From: Ficedula albicollis
Lineage: Eukaryota; Chordata; Aves; Passeriformes; Muscicapidae
Length of the DNA stretch: 64,000 nt
Direction: 5' to 3'
NCBI RefSeq assembly: GCF_000247815.1
Contig: NC_021673.1
Coordinates: 37,465,102-37,529,101, forward strand
The notes beneath the pieces were generated by a model that had not been told where the DNA came from, did not search any database, and saw only the letters and a list, made by a program, of their open reading frames with translations. Numbering within the stretch: position 1 is the first letter of the stretch; each line of letters starts with the position of its first letter. A program made the position numbers and the translations under genes. Positions 12,891 to 28,039 of the stretch are shown here, one piece after another.

Positions 12891-14379
12891 TGTCCACTTC
12901 ATAGGGACTCCTGTGGTTGTAGAGACTTTGCACAGACCTCCATAACCAGTTTAGAAGCCATGGCTTTAAGTGATCTTCATATTTTAAGATATGACACAAA
13001 TGCCCTGGAATTAGGGCTCCCTCCTCATCCCTATTCAGGTCTTCTCATGTTTTATGGTCCGTGAGCAGTCCCATTCAAGGCTCCAGTCCTGAAGAGATTC
13101 AAGACTACTCCCAGCACATCAAATTCTTAGAAGACTGGAGGCTTTGTATATACAGTTTGAAAACTTGTGTCTGAGCCACATATTTATGCATCTGCAACAA
13201 TTACCATGTAGAAGAGTGGAGACAAAACTCAGGCCCAATCTCCCAATCCTTACTCATACAAGTCCTATTAAGAGATTACAATGCAACTGCTTATGTGAAT
13301 AATATTTATGAGATCAAACACACAACTTTTATCAACAAGGCAAGAAAATCTAAGTAAGTGGCATAGTGGTTGAATGTTTATACTGTGCATAAGCTTCTCC
13401 TTTTATCCCCTTAAGAAGCGATTTTATTAAAAACAATGTACATTTTCAAACAAGTGCTGTTTTATTACTTAATATAGATCTTTCTCTCTCTTTTTGCTAA
13501 ATCAAACAGCAAGTTTCCAGGCTTTCACAATTATTTTAGTACTTGATATCCTAAGGGATTGTCTTATTCAGTTTGCTTTATCTTTAATATACACTCGTGT
13601 TGTTTCTGGCTGCAAGATAACTCTATCCTTCCTAGCTTTGTAAATGTTTTTCTGTATAGGTAATACAAGTGATACACAGGGTCTCAGCTGAGGTTGGGAA
13701 AGCACGGGGTAATATCTGCCCTTTAAGAAGGAGCAGTTACAAGGCTGACCTCAGGCCTTTTGTGAGAAGCGATTAAAGAGTCACCAGCTCAGAGAGACAT
13801 CAGTCCCCACTGACAATCTGGGCTGCACAGCTTAGCTCAACAGCCAGATCTGCTCCTGGCTGGCAGCGCCCGTGCCAGCCAAAAGGGTGCCTGCAGCTCC
13901 TGGAGGAGGCCCTGCTGGGGCTGCCCTGAACAGAGGGCAGCTTTTCCAAGCCTCATGGTGTGGGTCTTTTGTCCCTCCTGTCTCTCCCTGACATGGTGCC
14001 CTTGTGCCAGCTCACCTGAGGAGCAGCACCCAGCCAAGGTCCAGCGGTCAGCAGGCCTGGTAGGAAAGCGCCTCTATGCTCTCCTTTCCCAAGGGTGGTG
14101 GGAGAGGGGCTCTGAAGGAAAAACAAACAAATATTGACTCGCCCCAGTCTCAGCTGGGGTTAAAATGGGACGAGGAATCCCCTTCCCTTCACTCCTACCC
14201 AGGACGAGCCGCCACTGCTGAGCACTCTTGCTTAGTTTCTGAACAGCAGCAGCACAAGGTCCTCGTGCTCCGCTGGGCAGACCTTTGACACCGGTGCCAC
14301 ACGGCCCTGCCTGCTGGCGCTGGTGCGTGTCCAGCCAGGCACAGGCAGCACAGGCTCCCCTGCCCCGCACACAGCTGCC

Positions 14380-14520
14380 CCCGCTGCCACCACACACGCT
14401 CGCAAAGAGCTGAACCGCAACCAGAGCTGCGGGTGGTCGCGCGGGCTCCTTTGAACCGCGGTGCGGACGGCAGCGCTCTTATCTTGCACCGGGAGACCTG
14501 CGTTTAGCCTGGCCGGGAGG
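14380..14520. promoter_or_regulatory. CpG-dense intronic block near the CUT2 exon
   Basis: About 14 CpG dinucleotides occur within roughly 120 bases (for example GGTCGCGCGG and AACCGCGGTGCGGACG) in an otherwise AT-rich, CpG-poor gene. Flanking sequence from about 14200 is also GC-rich. It could be a small intragenic CpG island, an alternative promoter or an enhancer. No TATA box or transcript evidence is visible, so function is inference. Confidence 0.4.
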
Positions 14521-14563
14521 GAAGAAACACTAATTTCCTTTGCTCCGTTTAAAGCTTTATTTA

Positions 14564-14827
<264 letters not shown>

Positions 14828-17800
14828 TTAGAGGTTTTTGGTCACACTTCAAGGGGCAAAAGGAGGGAAATGTACACTTTAGAGGTGCTGCATTCTCTCA
14901 TGCTCTCACCTGATCGAAAGGCCTTTCACTGCACAGACTAGGCTTAATGCAAACACCAATACACTGAGAGGCTGCCCAGCCATTTCACAGACCTTACCAA
15001 CCACAGGCGTTTTGGAAAGCACCTTCCCCTTGGTCTCACACCACAGCACTGCTGTTTGTTTGCTTGGCTGTAGGGCTGCCTAATGTAAATCACAGAAGTA
15101 GAGGAATGCCCTAATATCCTTTTAAAATACAGGAATCCTATGACTAGATGCACTCAAGAGATAACTTCTTAATTTCTGCTACAAGAAGAGGTTTCTCTGC
15201 AGGTGAACTTATTTCAAATGATACATAACTGTTTCCAGATTGTCCTCATAGACCCAGAAAAAACTCAGTCTCTCAGTTTTACATACAGGATTATTAGGGG
15301 TTGCGGGGAAGGAAGATGTGCTCCAGCTTCTGATACACCCTTTATACATTTCCACATCAAGGACAGCAAGGTGCCTAAGAGTCTTTGGGATACATAATAT
15401 GAAGCTGGCGACAGAATCCTCTGCAAGAACTGAAGCAGTTGCTAATTTGCCTCCGAAAGAGACATATGAGTTCATCACAAAAATTTCATGTTTCCTTACA
15501 TCTTCTTAAAATTTAATTGAGGATTTTTTTCTTAACTGTGCACTGGTAGTTCTAAAAGAGGAATGCAAACCCTCTAGCTAGGACAGTGTGCATCAACAGA
15601 AATTTTCTAATATATTAAAATTTAGGAACAAAATATTACATGTATAAAACATGCACATTTCATTTTATTTTAGCTTCAAGGACCTGTTTTCAAAAATAGG
15701 TCCATGCAGTTTTATTTCTTAATGCTGTAGGAAAGATAGTGTGACATTTTATTGAATCAACAAATAATATAAATGTACAGAAGCTTTTAGATCCTTTTTA
15801 TATGTACCGGTAGTAGTGGATTAATGATTTATCCAGACTGGTTTACTAACAGATACAATAGACACATAGATATGATATAGATATGTATTTTTTTGAAGAT
15901 ACTCATACCTAATAGTTAATGAATGTAGTGCAAAAAATATTGCCACAACAGGAAGAGTAAAAGTAAACAAATAATGTTAATGCATTCATACTGCACATGA
16001 AAATATTTAGTGAGGTGTGTATTAAAATTTGAAGTATATTTGCTTGGATATAAGTGAAGAACAAATGACACAGAAGAAAATGCCCCCAAGAACCTATCAA
16101 AATGACAAATGTTACAGAGATGGAGGTAGCAGAGCTGAAAAAGCAAAAATTTAAATGGGGCCAAAATCTGCCAGGTGCTCGTGAGGTATGCTAGAGAGGG
16201 AATGGAGACAGGGGACAGCAGGGGCAGCAGAAGGGTTCCCCTATACCCCAGGGATGGAGCACACCCTATTGCTTGACAGTGCACTAAGTGGGGATGCTGG
16301 ATATTGCCCCAAGGTTTAGCAAGGTGACTTGGAAATGTAGCCAAATGCCTTCACGCAGAGCACACAACACTCAGCCTGTCCTGGCTGGAATTGTATGGCA
16401 TGTTTTCAAAACAGTAGCAAGGGTCTCTGGAATCTCACTGGAATGTATTAGCAGGGCGAGCTCTCCCTGCCCCTAACAAAAACAACATCTTGCTCGTAGC
16501 TCTCTGCTCACCTTGCACCCACGGGGATACTGAGTGCTGGGTTACACTCAACAGCAGCATTTGTTTATTGCAGTGAGTTAAGAGTGGTGCACTCAGAAAG
16601 CTTGTTGGGAACAGAGGAGAGAAGATGATGAAGAGAAACCAATCTAGATCTTTTAACTGAAAAGCAGTAACAAAATTCTTAATTTTAATTGAACCCCAAA
16701 GCCAAAAAACAATCCCATCCCAAAGAGTAAAAATTGTCCTTTGGTTGTCTGGAATCTGCACTGCTTCACACTGAAACTGCTGGATCTCTTTCTAACAGTG
16801 GTGAAACCAAGAGCAGAGCTGTCTATCATGACAGTTTGGTTGAAGGAAAAAAAAAAGACAAGACAACTTGTCTCCACCCATGACACCTCTCCAAGGCATA
16901 CACACAGATTGGGAAAGAAGTTGCGCCATGCATTTAGAAGCTGCACATGTTTTGTCTCCTGACCACGGGAATCACAGGGTTTGTTTTTTCTTAAAAATGC
17001 AGTAGAAACCCTTTATAATTAAAAAATATTCAGTAGAAAAAAAAATTCCTAGGCAATAATATTTTCTGTTGATTAAACATATTTCACAACAGTCTTTGTT
17101 AACTAAGAAATACCTTCTGCCCTTACTGTCTTCTCTGTTTCTGTATTAAAATAAGGTCAGACCTTATTTTTATTAACTACTGATAGCTAACATTGTATTT
17201 CCAATACTTTTTTCTCATTTTTTGCATTGAAATAATACTTCTAATTCCTTATCTAAAATTATTTGATGAATTGTAACCTGAAACATGTCTCTGCTAGCCT
17301 TTCAGGGATTTTGAGATAATGAAGACAGATACTTCTGACAGGGTACACAGAAAAGATTACTGTTCTACCAAAATGTCTCTATTCCACCTGGCAGATTTTT
17401 AAAGAAGTAGACACACTCTGATGAAGCATTTGGTGGAAAACATGGAAACAAACAATTGAAGTTTTTTACAATTACAAGGATAGAACCAATTTTTTGGTCT
17501 TCACAGTTTATTTCTGTACATATTTATGAAAGTTGATCTCACCAGTGTTCTTAGAAGAGATGGACAGCAAGAGAGACTGTAGGGGCTTACTTAGCTAAGA
17601 GCGTAAGAACTTTATACCAATATGCTTTCTTTTGGTTCAAGATAAATAAAAATAGAAGTATTTAATTTAGTTTCTGGTTCATTCTGTACATGAAATAAAG
17701 CTCATTCATAAAAGTCACGTACATGAGAAAGTATGAAATGTTTTTGCAAAATTTAGGGAAAGTAATCATCTGGATTTTCTAATGGTTAAGTTCTGTAAAA

Positions 17801-19974
17801 TTTGTAAGTTTTGTTTCCATTTGATCTAAAAAAGTATGAAGTGCTGCAGATAATGCAGTTGAATTTACAAGTGAATGTAACAGGGCTGGTTTTTCTCCTT
17901 CCATGCTTTTTTAAGTCTAGAGCAATTTCTGCATAGTTTCCTTTTTTTCTTGTCTTTATAGTTTTACAGGAAGTGGAAATGACCACAAAATAATAAGGAA
18001 ATATTTATAAATCAGATTAGATCATGCCCATTTTATACAGCATATAGAGTACATTGTTAAGAAAACAGCATTAAAATAATGAAATCGATACATTTATGCA
18101 GAAAGGCAAACCCCCCAAAAACTCTGCAATGACATTGGGAACAACCTTGATTTTAAAACAGAGTAAATTTGCCAGGCAACATTACACTGAATATAAAGAG
18201 AGTACAAAGCAAAATATAAACATTAGCCACATGTAAATATGTTTGGAGAACTTTCAGGATGTTACTACTTTTCAAACTGACAAAGTTTAATTTGACACCT
18301 TCTGTTCTAAAACCTTTGTTTCTATTCAAAATCACGCCTTTAGCTGCTATCAATCACTATGCTCTCCCTATTACTTAAAATACTGGCATGGGCCCTGGAT
18401 AAGCTGAAAATGCCATGCAGATGAATTCTGAGATAATATGTTCAAACCTGTTATATACAACACAAATCCTGTAAAGTTATGTATTGTAAACCTACATTTA
18501 TTGGGAACTAAAAGTCTTAAATCCATCTGCTACAAAGAAAATACTGTTATGCACTTTCAAGAAACCAAGTACCATCTGCAAAGGTCTTGCTACAGTAAGC
18601 AAGAAAATGGTGAAAAAAAAAAAAGATGCTAAACCTAAGATATTTAAAATAAATAAGAGTCTTCTGTCTGGTTTTCTGATAGGGATTTAGTAAAGAAACA
18701 CAAGACATTAGAGGAAAAAAAACCTGTGAAAGCCGAACTGCCAAACTATTGCAGGAAAAGCGCAAAGGGGATAACTGCCAAAACTTAGGCTCTGCAATAC
18801 CCATGAGCATGCTTATTTTAAAGAAAGCATCTATGCATTTTATCTGTACATCCAAATTCTATTCTTTTCAGTTAGACCTCTGCTCTGCTTAAATAAAATT
18901 TTCTGCTCTTTCACATAGAGTTTTGAATAAAATATCTTCCATTCTTTATTATAGAAAGGAAAAAAAATTACACCTATGGTGTAAATACCTACCCTAATTA
19001 CATCAGAGGATAAGATTACAATCATGAAAAATTTTCTCTGGCCAAAGCTTTCCAAATCAGCAACAAACACATCTAGTCTGAGTAGGGAAGGCTACAAGGT
19101 GAAGAAACTGAACTTGCTTGGTCAATTTGTTACAGTGATAATAATTTGCCAAATGATGAATATTTCTTACAGAATAACAACGCTTTCAGCATTTTTTAGA
19201 AAGGCTATAGCTTAAATCTAAAAAGGGAAAACATTTTAGAGTATCAATGCTAAGACACGCTCAGGTTTTTTGTGGTTATAGTATATTTAAGATTATTTTG
19301 TATCATTCTCTGGGGCACATAGTATAATAAAAATATATGGTGTTAAAAAGAAATCAATCTAAATGGGGAGGTATTTGATACAAACATTTTAGCAGAAAGT
19401 GTGAATTGCATTTCAGCATCTACCGTGAACAAAGACTAAGTACATAATCCATTAAATAGTACTTCTATCGAAAAAAAAATTGAGTATTGTAGACTAAACT
19501 AAAGTAGGCATTTTGAATGAGCACATTTTCAGCAACTAACTAGAAAGCTAGCAATTTATCATTCAACAAATAATTTTCTACTTTTAAAAGAATCTGTAAG
19601 TGTTACTTATGCTAATGAAGACTGTTTTTAATCTGCCCACAAACATGCTAATAGAGGGCAATTTTTTTTTATTTACAATGCTGAAGGCACTCCAGTTTAT
19701 AGAACGCAGATATGAAATTACACTTGGTAAAATGGGCTCTTAATTGTCTGAGCAATCCAAATCCTTCACCTTTAACAGGAAAGCTTATAGACAAAACAAA
19801 GGAAAAGAACTCACGGACTAAACTTTAAATATTGACTTTTTCCCCTTCAAAAGCCATCCAATTTGCTTTACAATCTCATTATTGTTCCAAACGGCTGCAC
19901 TCATCTTAAATACTTCTATTTCTTTACACAACAGATTCCACATATACAAGGGAAGAAAAAGGGCCAACACAACC

Positions 19975-19998
19975 AATACCATATATGCATATGGTATT
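19975..19998. repeat. Perfect 10-bp inverted repeat with a 4-base loop
   Basis: The arms AATACCATAT and ATATGGTATT flank ATGC. The hairpin is AT-rich, intronic and short, without an obvious role; chance is likely given the composition. Confidence 0.8.
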
Positions 19999-22900
19999 AG
20001 TCTTTAGTATTAAACTTGTAAGCTGCACATTGCACAGAAAGGTCGCTTTTGGAAAAGTCATAATACTTTGAGCGAGATACATAATGGTAGCAAAGGAGTA
20101 CTGAAAGCATTTTAAATTATTTACTAGGTTAAAAGGGTGAAATGGTACTTTAAATACATCAAATTTCATCATCTGGGCCATTTTTTGGTGGCAAAGTGGT
20201 ATTGATCTTTCCAAATGCTTAAAATTAACTATTTCCAGAAGGTCATTATTTGATTAAAGGCATTAAAGTTGAGGGCAAGAAATGATGCACTTTGTCTTCT
20301 TTCCCATTCAAATAATCGTGTAATTTAATCAGAACTATCCCTTCATGTCCTGTAATAAAAATGTTTGTCTTAAGATATTGTTCTTTACCTAACATATTAA
20401 CCTTTAAATGTTATGAAGTTCTTAAGAATAATCTCTGCTTAGAGAAGATTCTTCCATAATGCAATGAAAGGATCTCCAGCATTTAAATTGATAAGGCCAA
20501 ATTTCCCCTACTCATTGATTGGAAAATGCATTAAACCCTTCAACTGAGATTTCTCACAGTGTTCAACAGGATCAAAAATTCAGGGAGTTCTGAATCAGTA
20601 ACCTCATGCATGTGGCATTGAGAAACAAAAATAAGCAAATGTCACTTCAGCACAAACAAATATGACCAATAAGTAACAACGGACACTGCTTTAATTTCTC
20701 TGGCAAATGTTGTTTGTGTTACATTTACATTATCTGAAAAAAACAGAACAGTTAAAACAGGGAACACCCGCTGCAGGGTAAGAACACAGCATTTAACTCA
20801 AAATTCATTTTCATGCTAAGATCCCTTAAATCTGCCTTCTTTCTGTGTAAAATACCTGTGCCTTCAGACGTGGGAACAAACCTAGATGACAAGAGCAGTC
20901 CTTTTTACCCTTAGATGTTATTCTAGAATTTCCTGCTGCAGGAATATTTGTTCTGACTGCAGGTTTATCTTTCCTAAAATACATAAAGTGTCCTGGCTAG
21001 CTCCTAAGCAAAGCTGAATAGACCTAAGTGCTTCACAGAAGAACTGAAGTCTATGAAAATAAAGGCTACTGGTATTTTTATAAAAATCTTGGAAAACTAA
21101 TAATCTACCAGACTTAGTAATTTTTTATATTGACCAAAACATTGGTTAGAGTTCATTTTAGCTTATTCTTTCAGGAAATTTTAAGCACTGACGTCCTTCT
21201 GTATTCCTTCCTTCTATATTCCTTCAATATAGTTTTCACTAATTTCAAAAACTGCAGTGAATATTCAATACTTCGGGATTTCCCTATTTTGCTAAGAAAA
21301 TTGTTCATCTTGAACTTAGGAAGCAAAAGCTCATTTTCAGCTGGTTCCAGAAGATGAGTAGAGATACCAGAATATGAATGATCTTCTTGATATGTGGCCT
21401 AAAGTGATAATAAATGTCCCCAGAATAATGGTTGCATTAGTATTTTATTTATGCTAATCAGCCTTAACTTTCAGGCTTTGCATTTGAGCACTGAGAAAGT
21501 TTGAAACCTGAAGCTGTCCTTTATCTCCAGATATTCCTGGTTCATCTATTTTACTGGCTTTCATTACTAGAATGTTGAAAAGGGAAGCCAGATGTGGATT
21601 TTAAGCAAATCTGTATCCGCCATCATCATAGATGATATTTGAAACTGAAAACTCTACAACCTCACACGGCTTTTCAGAAGAAAGGTAAACTTCACTTTCA
21701 GAAAAAGCTTCCTCTGAAGAACACTGAGACAGATTATGCCATTCCTTAACTTTCTTGTCCAAACTATTGTTCAGCTACACCATCTGTCTGCATGGTCCCT
21801 CCAACTTTTGTCTGTGTGGTGAAAAACCAATGACCAAATACTTAGCAGTGGTACACACATTTTCAGTGATATTTTAGGGGAAAAGGATTCCTAATGTCTC
21901 TTCATCCCTCTGCCTTTTCCTCTCCCGAGCTGCAGCATTTCAAAGTTAAATACATATCTCTATTCTTGTAAACATCCAAACAAATAAATAGGAAAGGGTA
22001 ACTTGCTAAAGCAACCTCTAAAATTCAATGACAAGCATCCAACAAGTACAGAAGCAAAATGATGTGGAGAGCTGCTGTGCTGCTCCCACAGCCTTGTCTG
22101 TCGTACTACACCTGTTTCTACACGGAGCCATGGTGAGTGGCCAAAAGCCAGTGCTTGCAAAAAGCCAGCTAGATTGAGGTCTGAGGCTGGATCAAAATTG
22201 TTCTGTGTGTCCCCTGTGTATGAGCACTGCACACACCACCAGCTCATGGACAGAAAAGACCTAACCTGTAACTCTAAACCTGAGTGAAAACATAAGTATC
22301 ATTACTTTTTAGTGGAGTACAGAGAAAATTCAATAATCTGAATGAAGGGCTTTTCCCAGGCTTGGTTTCTCTGCTCTCAGCTTCCTTCACCTTTTCTTTC
22401 CCCTCTTCAAATGTATCTTTTTTACAGCATTGCCTTCAAATACCTAGCAATGATAGACAGGCACAAGTCCTTATCAAAACCACAATTTATATACCTTTGA
22501 AAATCTTATATAAAATGCAACTACATTTATATGCAAAAAGAGAAAAAAGTAATAGAGGCAAAAAATAATGGGTGAAGCTTTACTCTGCCTTCCTCTCCTC
22601 CAGATCCTTCCTCTTTCACACACACTTGATTCAATTGGCTTTGTAATCGTGAGAGAACATCTGACAAAAATGAACTTAACAATAATAATAAAAAAAAACT
22701 AAAAAGAAAGAAAAATCACCTACTAATTATTAAATAAGCCAGTCTTAGTCTGGTACATTACTTTTTATAGTACAGTCATATAAAATGGGTCAGTGGGTTT
22801 CACAGAGGGTGACTGATAATATATAGCCCTTTATCTTTTATTTAAGCAGAAAGAAATACTGATTTCACTGCAATATCATTGTGTCCCTTGAAAGTAAATA

Positions 22901-23666
22901 CAATCCTAAATTCAACCACGACCCTTAACAGCCCACATTTATTTATTCTTAAACATGCAATCAATTTTGTATGGCAGCTGTATCTGTAGTTTAGACAGAG
23001 AAGAATCTTTAATAGAAAGAGCCTGGCAATTTAAAAAATCTTTTTTATTACTATCAATTTACAGTGAACAGCAAATGTTTACTATTACATTGCTTAAAGA
23101 GATTTAACATTTGCTTTGCGGGGAAAGCCTTTCAGTAAAAGAGCCATTGGGCCAAAGTGTCACTTTTGTAATTACTTATATGTTTACCCATCATGTTGTT
23201 ATATATTTTTTTAAAAATATTATAATTTCCCAGATGGAGCGATTTAATTTCATGGATTCTTTTCACATGCCTTTTTTCTTTTCAGAATTCATTTTGGATC
23301 AGGGGAAGATCTACCACACACTGAGGAATCGTGGGCTCACAGATATTTGGACTTCATTGTAAATGCAGTTCAGCTGACAAGATATTCCAACAAGTGACAT
23401 CATTCCAAAACATAGACAACTCAAATCCATTCTCAGACATCCCTTCAGATTTTCACAGCCTAACTAAAAGCTTTCATATGGATTTGAATTAAACATTTAA
23501 ATATTCTGAGAAAATGTCTCTTGCAGTTTAGCTGGATTCTGTGGCTCTCAATTCCACAGTGAAGAACACTTAATGCCCTGATAAAGCCAAGGGAGAGGGA
23601 AATCTTAAGGAAATTGAAAAGAAACTTTTCTCTGACTTTCCTCCAGATTTTGTTAACCAGAGAAAC

Positions 23667-23820
23667 AGTCAGAAAATTAATAATGTTCATTATCTTGAAG
23701 CAGTTAGAAGAAAAAAAAATCTTTAAAATCCACACCTGTGAGTAGTCAGAAAATTAATAATGTTTATTATCTTGAAGCAGTTAGAAGAAAAAAAAAATCT
23801 TTAAAATCCACACCTGTGAG
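23667..23820. repeat. Tandem duplication, 77-bp unit, two copies
   Basis: AGTCAGAAAATTAATAATGT at 23667 recurs at 23744, and both copies run on to CACACCTGTGAG. They differ by one substitution (GTTCAT/GTTTAT) and small changes in an A run and at the junction. This is a recent local duplication within the large intron. Confidence 0.93.
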
Positions 23821-26800
23821 AGTTCAATGCCTCCCAGCAAATGAGAAGGGAGCAGCCAGAAGCTTGTATTTCACCCATGGAAAAAGAAAGGCAGCGAAAT
23901 CCTCAGAAAGCTAAAATACCCTTACTTGGAGCACAATTGCTTGCGGCAGAAACTTAAAACAATAGGAAAGCTGGATCAAAAGGGAAGCTGGAGAGATCAG
24001 GTTTCTCTCTCCTGGGTGGGAACCAACACAAGAGTGCTTCCAGGTAGTTTGCCATCAGGATGAGGTCAAGAACAGCCACAAGGGAGAAGTTCCTAGAGAG
24101 AGCAGTTCTTAGTGTTACAGTTTTCCTCACTGGCCAAGAAGAGTGCCAGCCCAGCTGAGTCCCAGTCCCAGCTGTATTTCCAGACAGCAGTTTCAGCAGT
24201 ACCTTCTGCTCTAAAGTCAGGGACTGCATGGAGCAGCACGATTCTTCCTGCCCAAATCCCTCCTGTCCTGTTCCTCAGTGAAAAAGCTCAATCCTTTTAG
24301 ACTCTCTCCTTATATAAAATAGGAGTAGCAAATTATTTATTGAAGGTGAAGCAAACTGGCTCCCTTAAAGCAAAAAAACTGAACTAATTTAAACCCTTCA
24401 GCTTTTTTTAAAATAAGTGGTCTTACATAAGGAGTGGAAAGTTCCTGTATCAGTAGAGCTTTCTCCTGCACATGCTATAAGTACTAAAGATGCTAAGCAC
24501 CAGGCTCAGCAAAATAACCAGTCACCTGAGTAAACCCACAGACGTTATCTGATATGTGTACAAATCTTGCAAACTTGGGGTCCAAAACTTCAGGCAACTC
24601 TGCTAAGGACTTCTCAGTCCAAACATCTTTGCTTTACCAAGATTCTGAAAACTACATTTATAAGCTTCTAAAATTCCTTCCTGAAGTAAAGGAGCATAAC
24701 ACTGCACAGGAATAAAAATGAGATGCCCCCCGAATAACAATGTGCTTTCAGATAGAATCTGGCAGATTTGAAATTAGATAAATATTTGCAAATTGGAATT
24801 TTCCCCACTTAGCTTGCTGCATGCCTGCTCTAGTCTATTCAATAGATGCCAACAGTTTGAGCTAATGCATAACCAAAAATCTGAAGTTAAAGTTAGAGGT
24901 TAAATTTGAAGAAAATAAAAATAAAAAAAAAAGGATGCAATGAAAATTGGGAACAGCAAAATAAAAATTTATCTGGAACAAAATATCGTTTCTCACCTTG
25001 CACCTAGAAATCCTGCAGCATTCCTTCAGGTGTAATGTGTTTTGAATTACACAATTTAACATTAAGGGGAAAAACACACATCTGTTATTTCTCACTCCTG
25101 CCTTTGCCCAGCAGCCCTTCACCTGATCTGTAATTGGTCACTCCTTTAACAAATTGCTTCTCAGACTGTTACTGTATATTTGTGTTTGCACAAGATGCCT
25201 TTATTCTTTGCAGTTACATATTTAGCAGCTCTCGGTTTTCAGCAGGAATTCTACCCTGTCATTTCCTGTTTAGTTACGGGTTGAGCTCGCTTTTGTTTTC
25301 TGTGCTGTTTACTTGGTACCCTGCTTCCCCCACAGCCAGGAACCACAGGCTGCTTGCTAACTCCTCAGCCTCCTCCTCGCCTCTGCCACCACAGCTTTGT
25401 TTTCTTCCATGCCCCTAGTTAACACTCATACAGCTCACTCAAACTTTTCCCATTTTTATTAATAGTTAAAACACTGATATATTCAATCTTCAAAAGTCTC
25501 TTGAATCAGTGATCTGCTCACAGAAGGCACAAGAAACCTGAGAAATCAAGAGTATGGCTCTTTTCCTGGCTAAATCTGTCACCATGCAGAGAAAGGAATG
25601 ATGCCTCACCCTCAAAGCCAGCAGTGCTGGTGACCAGTCCAGCAAAGGCCAAGGGCATGGAGTGCCCACACTGTGCCCCACACAAAAAGGAATACATGTA
25701 CAAAAATTGTGGTGAGTGTGGGGATGTGACTGGGGTGGGATTCCAGCAGGCAGGGAACAGGGGTAGGACAGGATAAAGAGGCAGATGGAGCAAGAGTGGG
25801 TGGTGAGGGTGTTTAAGGGACAGGAAGGGGTGGGAAAAGTCCAAGGAAAACTAAGAGATGAGCCATACTAAGAGGAATAAGAGAAGGTGGTGAGATAAAA
25901 ACAAAACAGAAGGTGAGGGTATAGAAAGCAGGAAGAGAGATTAAGAAAATCCATCCTGCCAGAAACAGCACCTCTTGTCAGGCAGACAGCAGGTGCTGCC
26001 TGGGGAAAAGCTGATTCACACATCTGGAGTGTAGGAACCAGAACACCTCTACCTAAGAGAGAAGAACTAAAAATAAAAGACTCAGTGGAGGTGGGAGAGG
26101 GTGCCATACTTTCTTCTTTTGGCAATCCAGTGCTTCCCAACTGCATGACATTTTTTGAATAGCTTTCTGGAGAAATGAGTGCTGTATTTCCAGATCTTTG
26201 CAAGAATCTTGACAATTCACTTCAGCATTGCCTCGTCCAATATGAGCCTTTCCTGTCCTCCTCTTCATCTTACTTCAGACTTATTTTTGTGATATCTGCA
26301 GCCACAGCACTCCCAGGGCTTTGGCTGCACATCCAGAATAGGATTTTCACTTTTTTGGGGGCCTGCACAGATCCTAGGGGAGTCAGTAACAGAGATGGCA
26401 CTGCCATGCAGCGAGGGACACTGATGGCACACCTGCACCAACCAACTCAGCTCTGAGGAACTAATAATGCAGTCAGTAATGCAGTCTGTAGCTGCTGGCC
26501 TACAGGTATGAGCATGGGTCTTTAACCTTGTCTGCAGCAGCCTGGGGGGCCATCTACACAGCCAAATTTCCTGCCACAAACTGCACCTTTAGTGGCTTTC
26601 AAAACCTGTCCTGTTCACCTTCATGTGACTGATTTTGAACACTGAGTCTTAGCTCCCTGACTCTTGCACTTTCAATATTGCCACTGCATCACAAATCACT
26701 ACCAATGATAAAACAACCTCTTACTAAAGCTACTTTTCTTTTTTTTTTTTTTAAACCTCCCCTGGAAGCCTTATTACAGATTAGATTTGATGAATTTCTA

Positions 26801-27183
26801 TCCAGTGCACTGCACCACTTCTCCCACCTGACAATACCTGGAACAGCTTTTGGAGAATCTGCTCAGTTCCATTCTGCATACTTACATTTTTTTCCTTGCT
26901 GCAAAAATTGTTTTAGAGTCTTATAATTAAAACTTTCTATCAAAATAGCATGATTTTTTTCTCTGTGTAGGAAAACTAGCCAACTGTGATCTACTAAAGA
27001 GTAGATGATTTAAAAAAAACACCTTACTGATGGCTGTTTAATTAGGGAAAGCTGAACAATCTACCTGAAAAAATAGATTTATGAAAAAAAAGCAAAACAA
27101 TTTACAGAAATTTCTAATTTCATAAAAAGTGTTTTCATAAGAAAATATTTAATTTTTCATGATCTGTTTTTTTTTTTAGAAAA

Positions 27184-27482
<299 letters not shown>

Positions 27483-28039
27483 AAGGAGTATTTTAATAAT
27501 AAATATTTTAATTTTCCATTTGCCAAAATTTCTAAACACTTTGAGGGTTCTTTTTTAAAAAGAATCTTTTCCCCAAAGGAAGAGGTATGGGGAAGGGTTA
27601 GCAAGAATACAAAATCCATGGTGAAAAACTTTGGCAGAAAATTTTATTTCTGCTAAATTTATGTAGCAGTGAAGACTCTGTTTTTTGCTTGGAAGATCCT
27701 CTTAAAGCGAAGTGTTTGCTGGCATGTAATTTCGAAAACCAGCACAGTAGGATGACTTCTTTAATAAATGGGCATAAACCCCAAAGATTAGAAAGTCTCA
27801 GAGTGAGTGAAACCCCTGTGCGGTATCTGATTTCTTTGCCAAAACAGGGCAGGTTTTCAATAAAGGTCATGGAGAAATAATCTCCAAAGACAGAAGGGTC
27901 TCTCCCCCCTGTATGTTTACTCTTTTATTTCACCCCTTTACAGCTAAACGCAGACCTTAACATACACACGCACACACAAAAGGAAACAACAACCAAAGAG
28001 GAGGGGGAAAAAAAAAAAAGCCTGAAATTTTAGTTACAC

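Noticed and set aside
15916..16344. 142-codon minus-strand open frame in the large intron
   Set aside because: AT-rich intronic sequence, no recognisable domain, composition like neighbouring chance frames.
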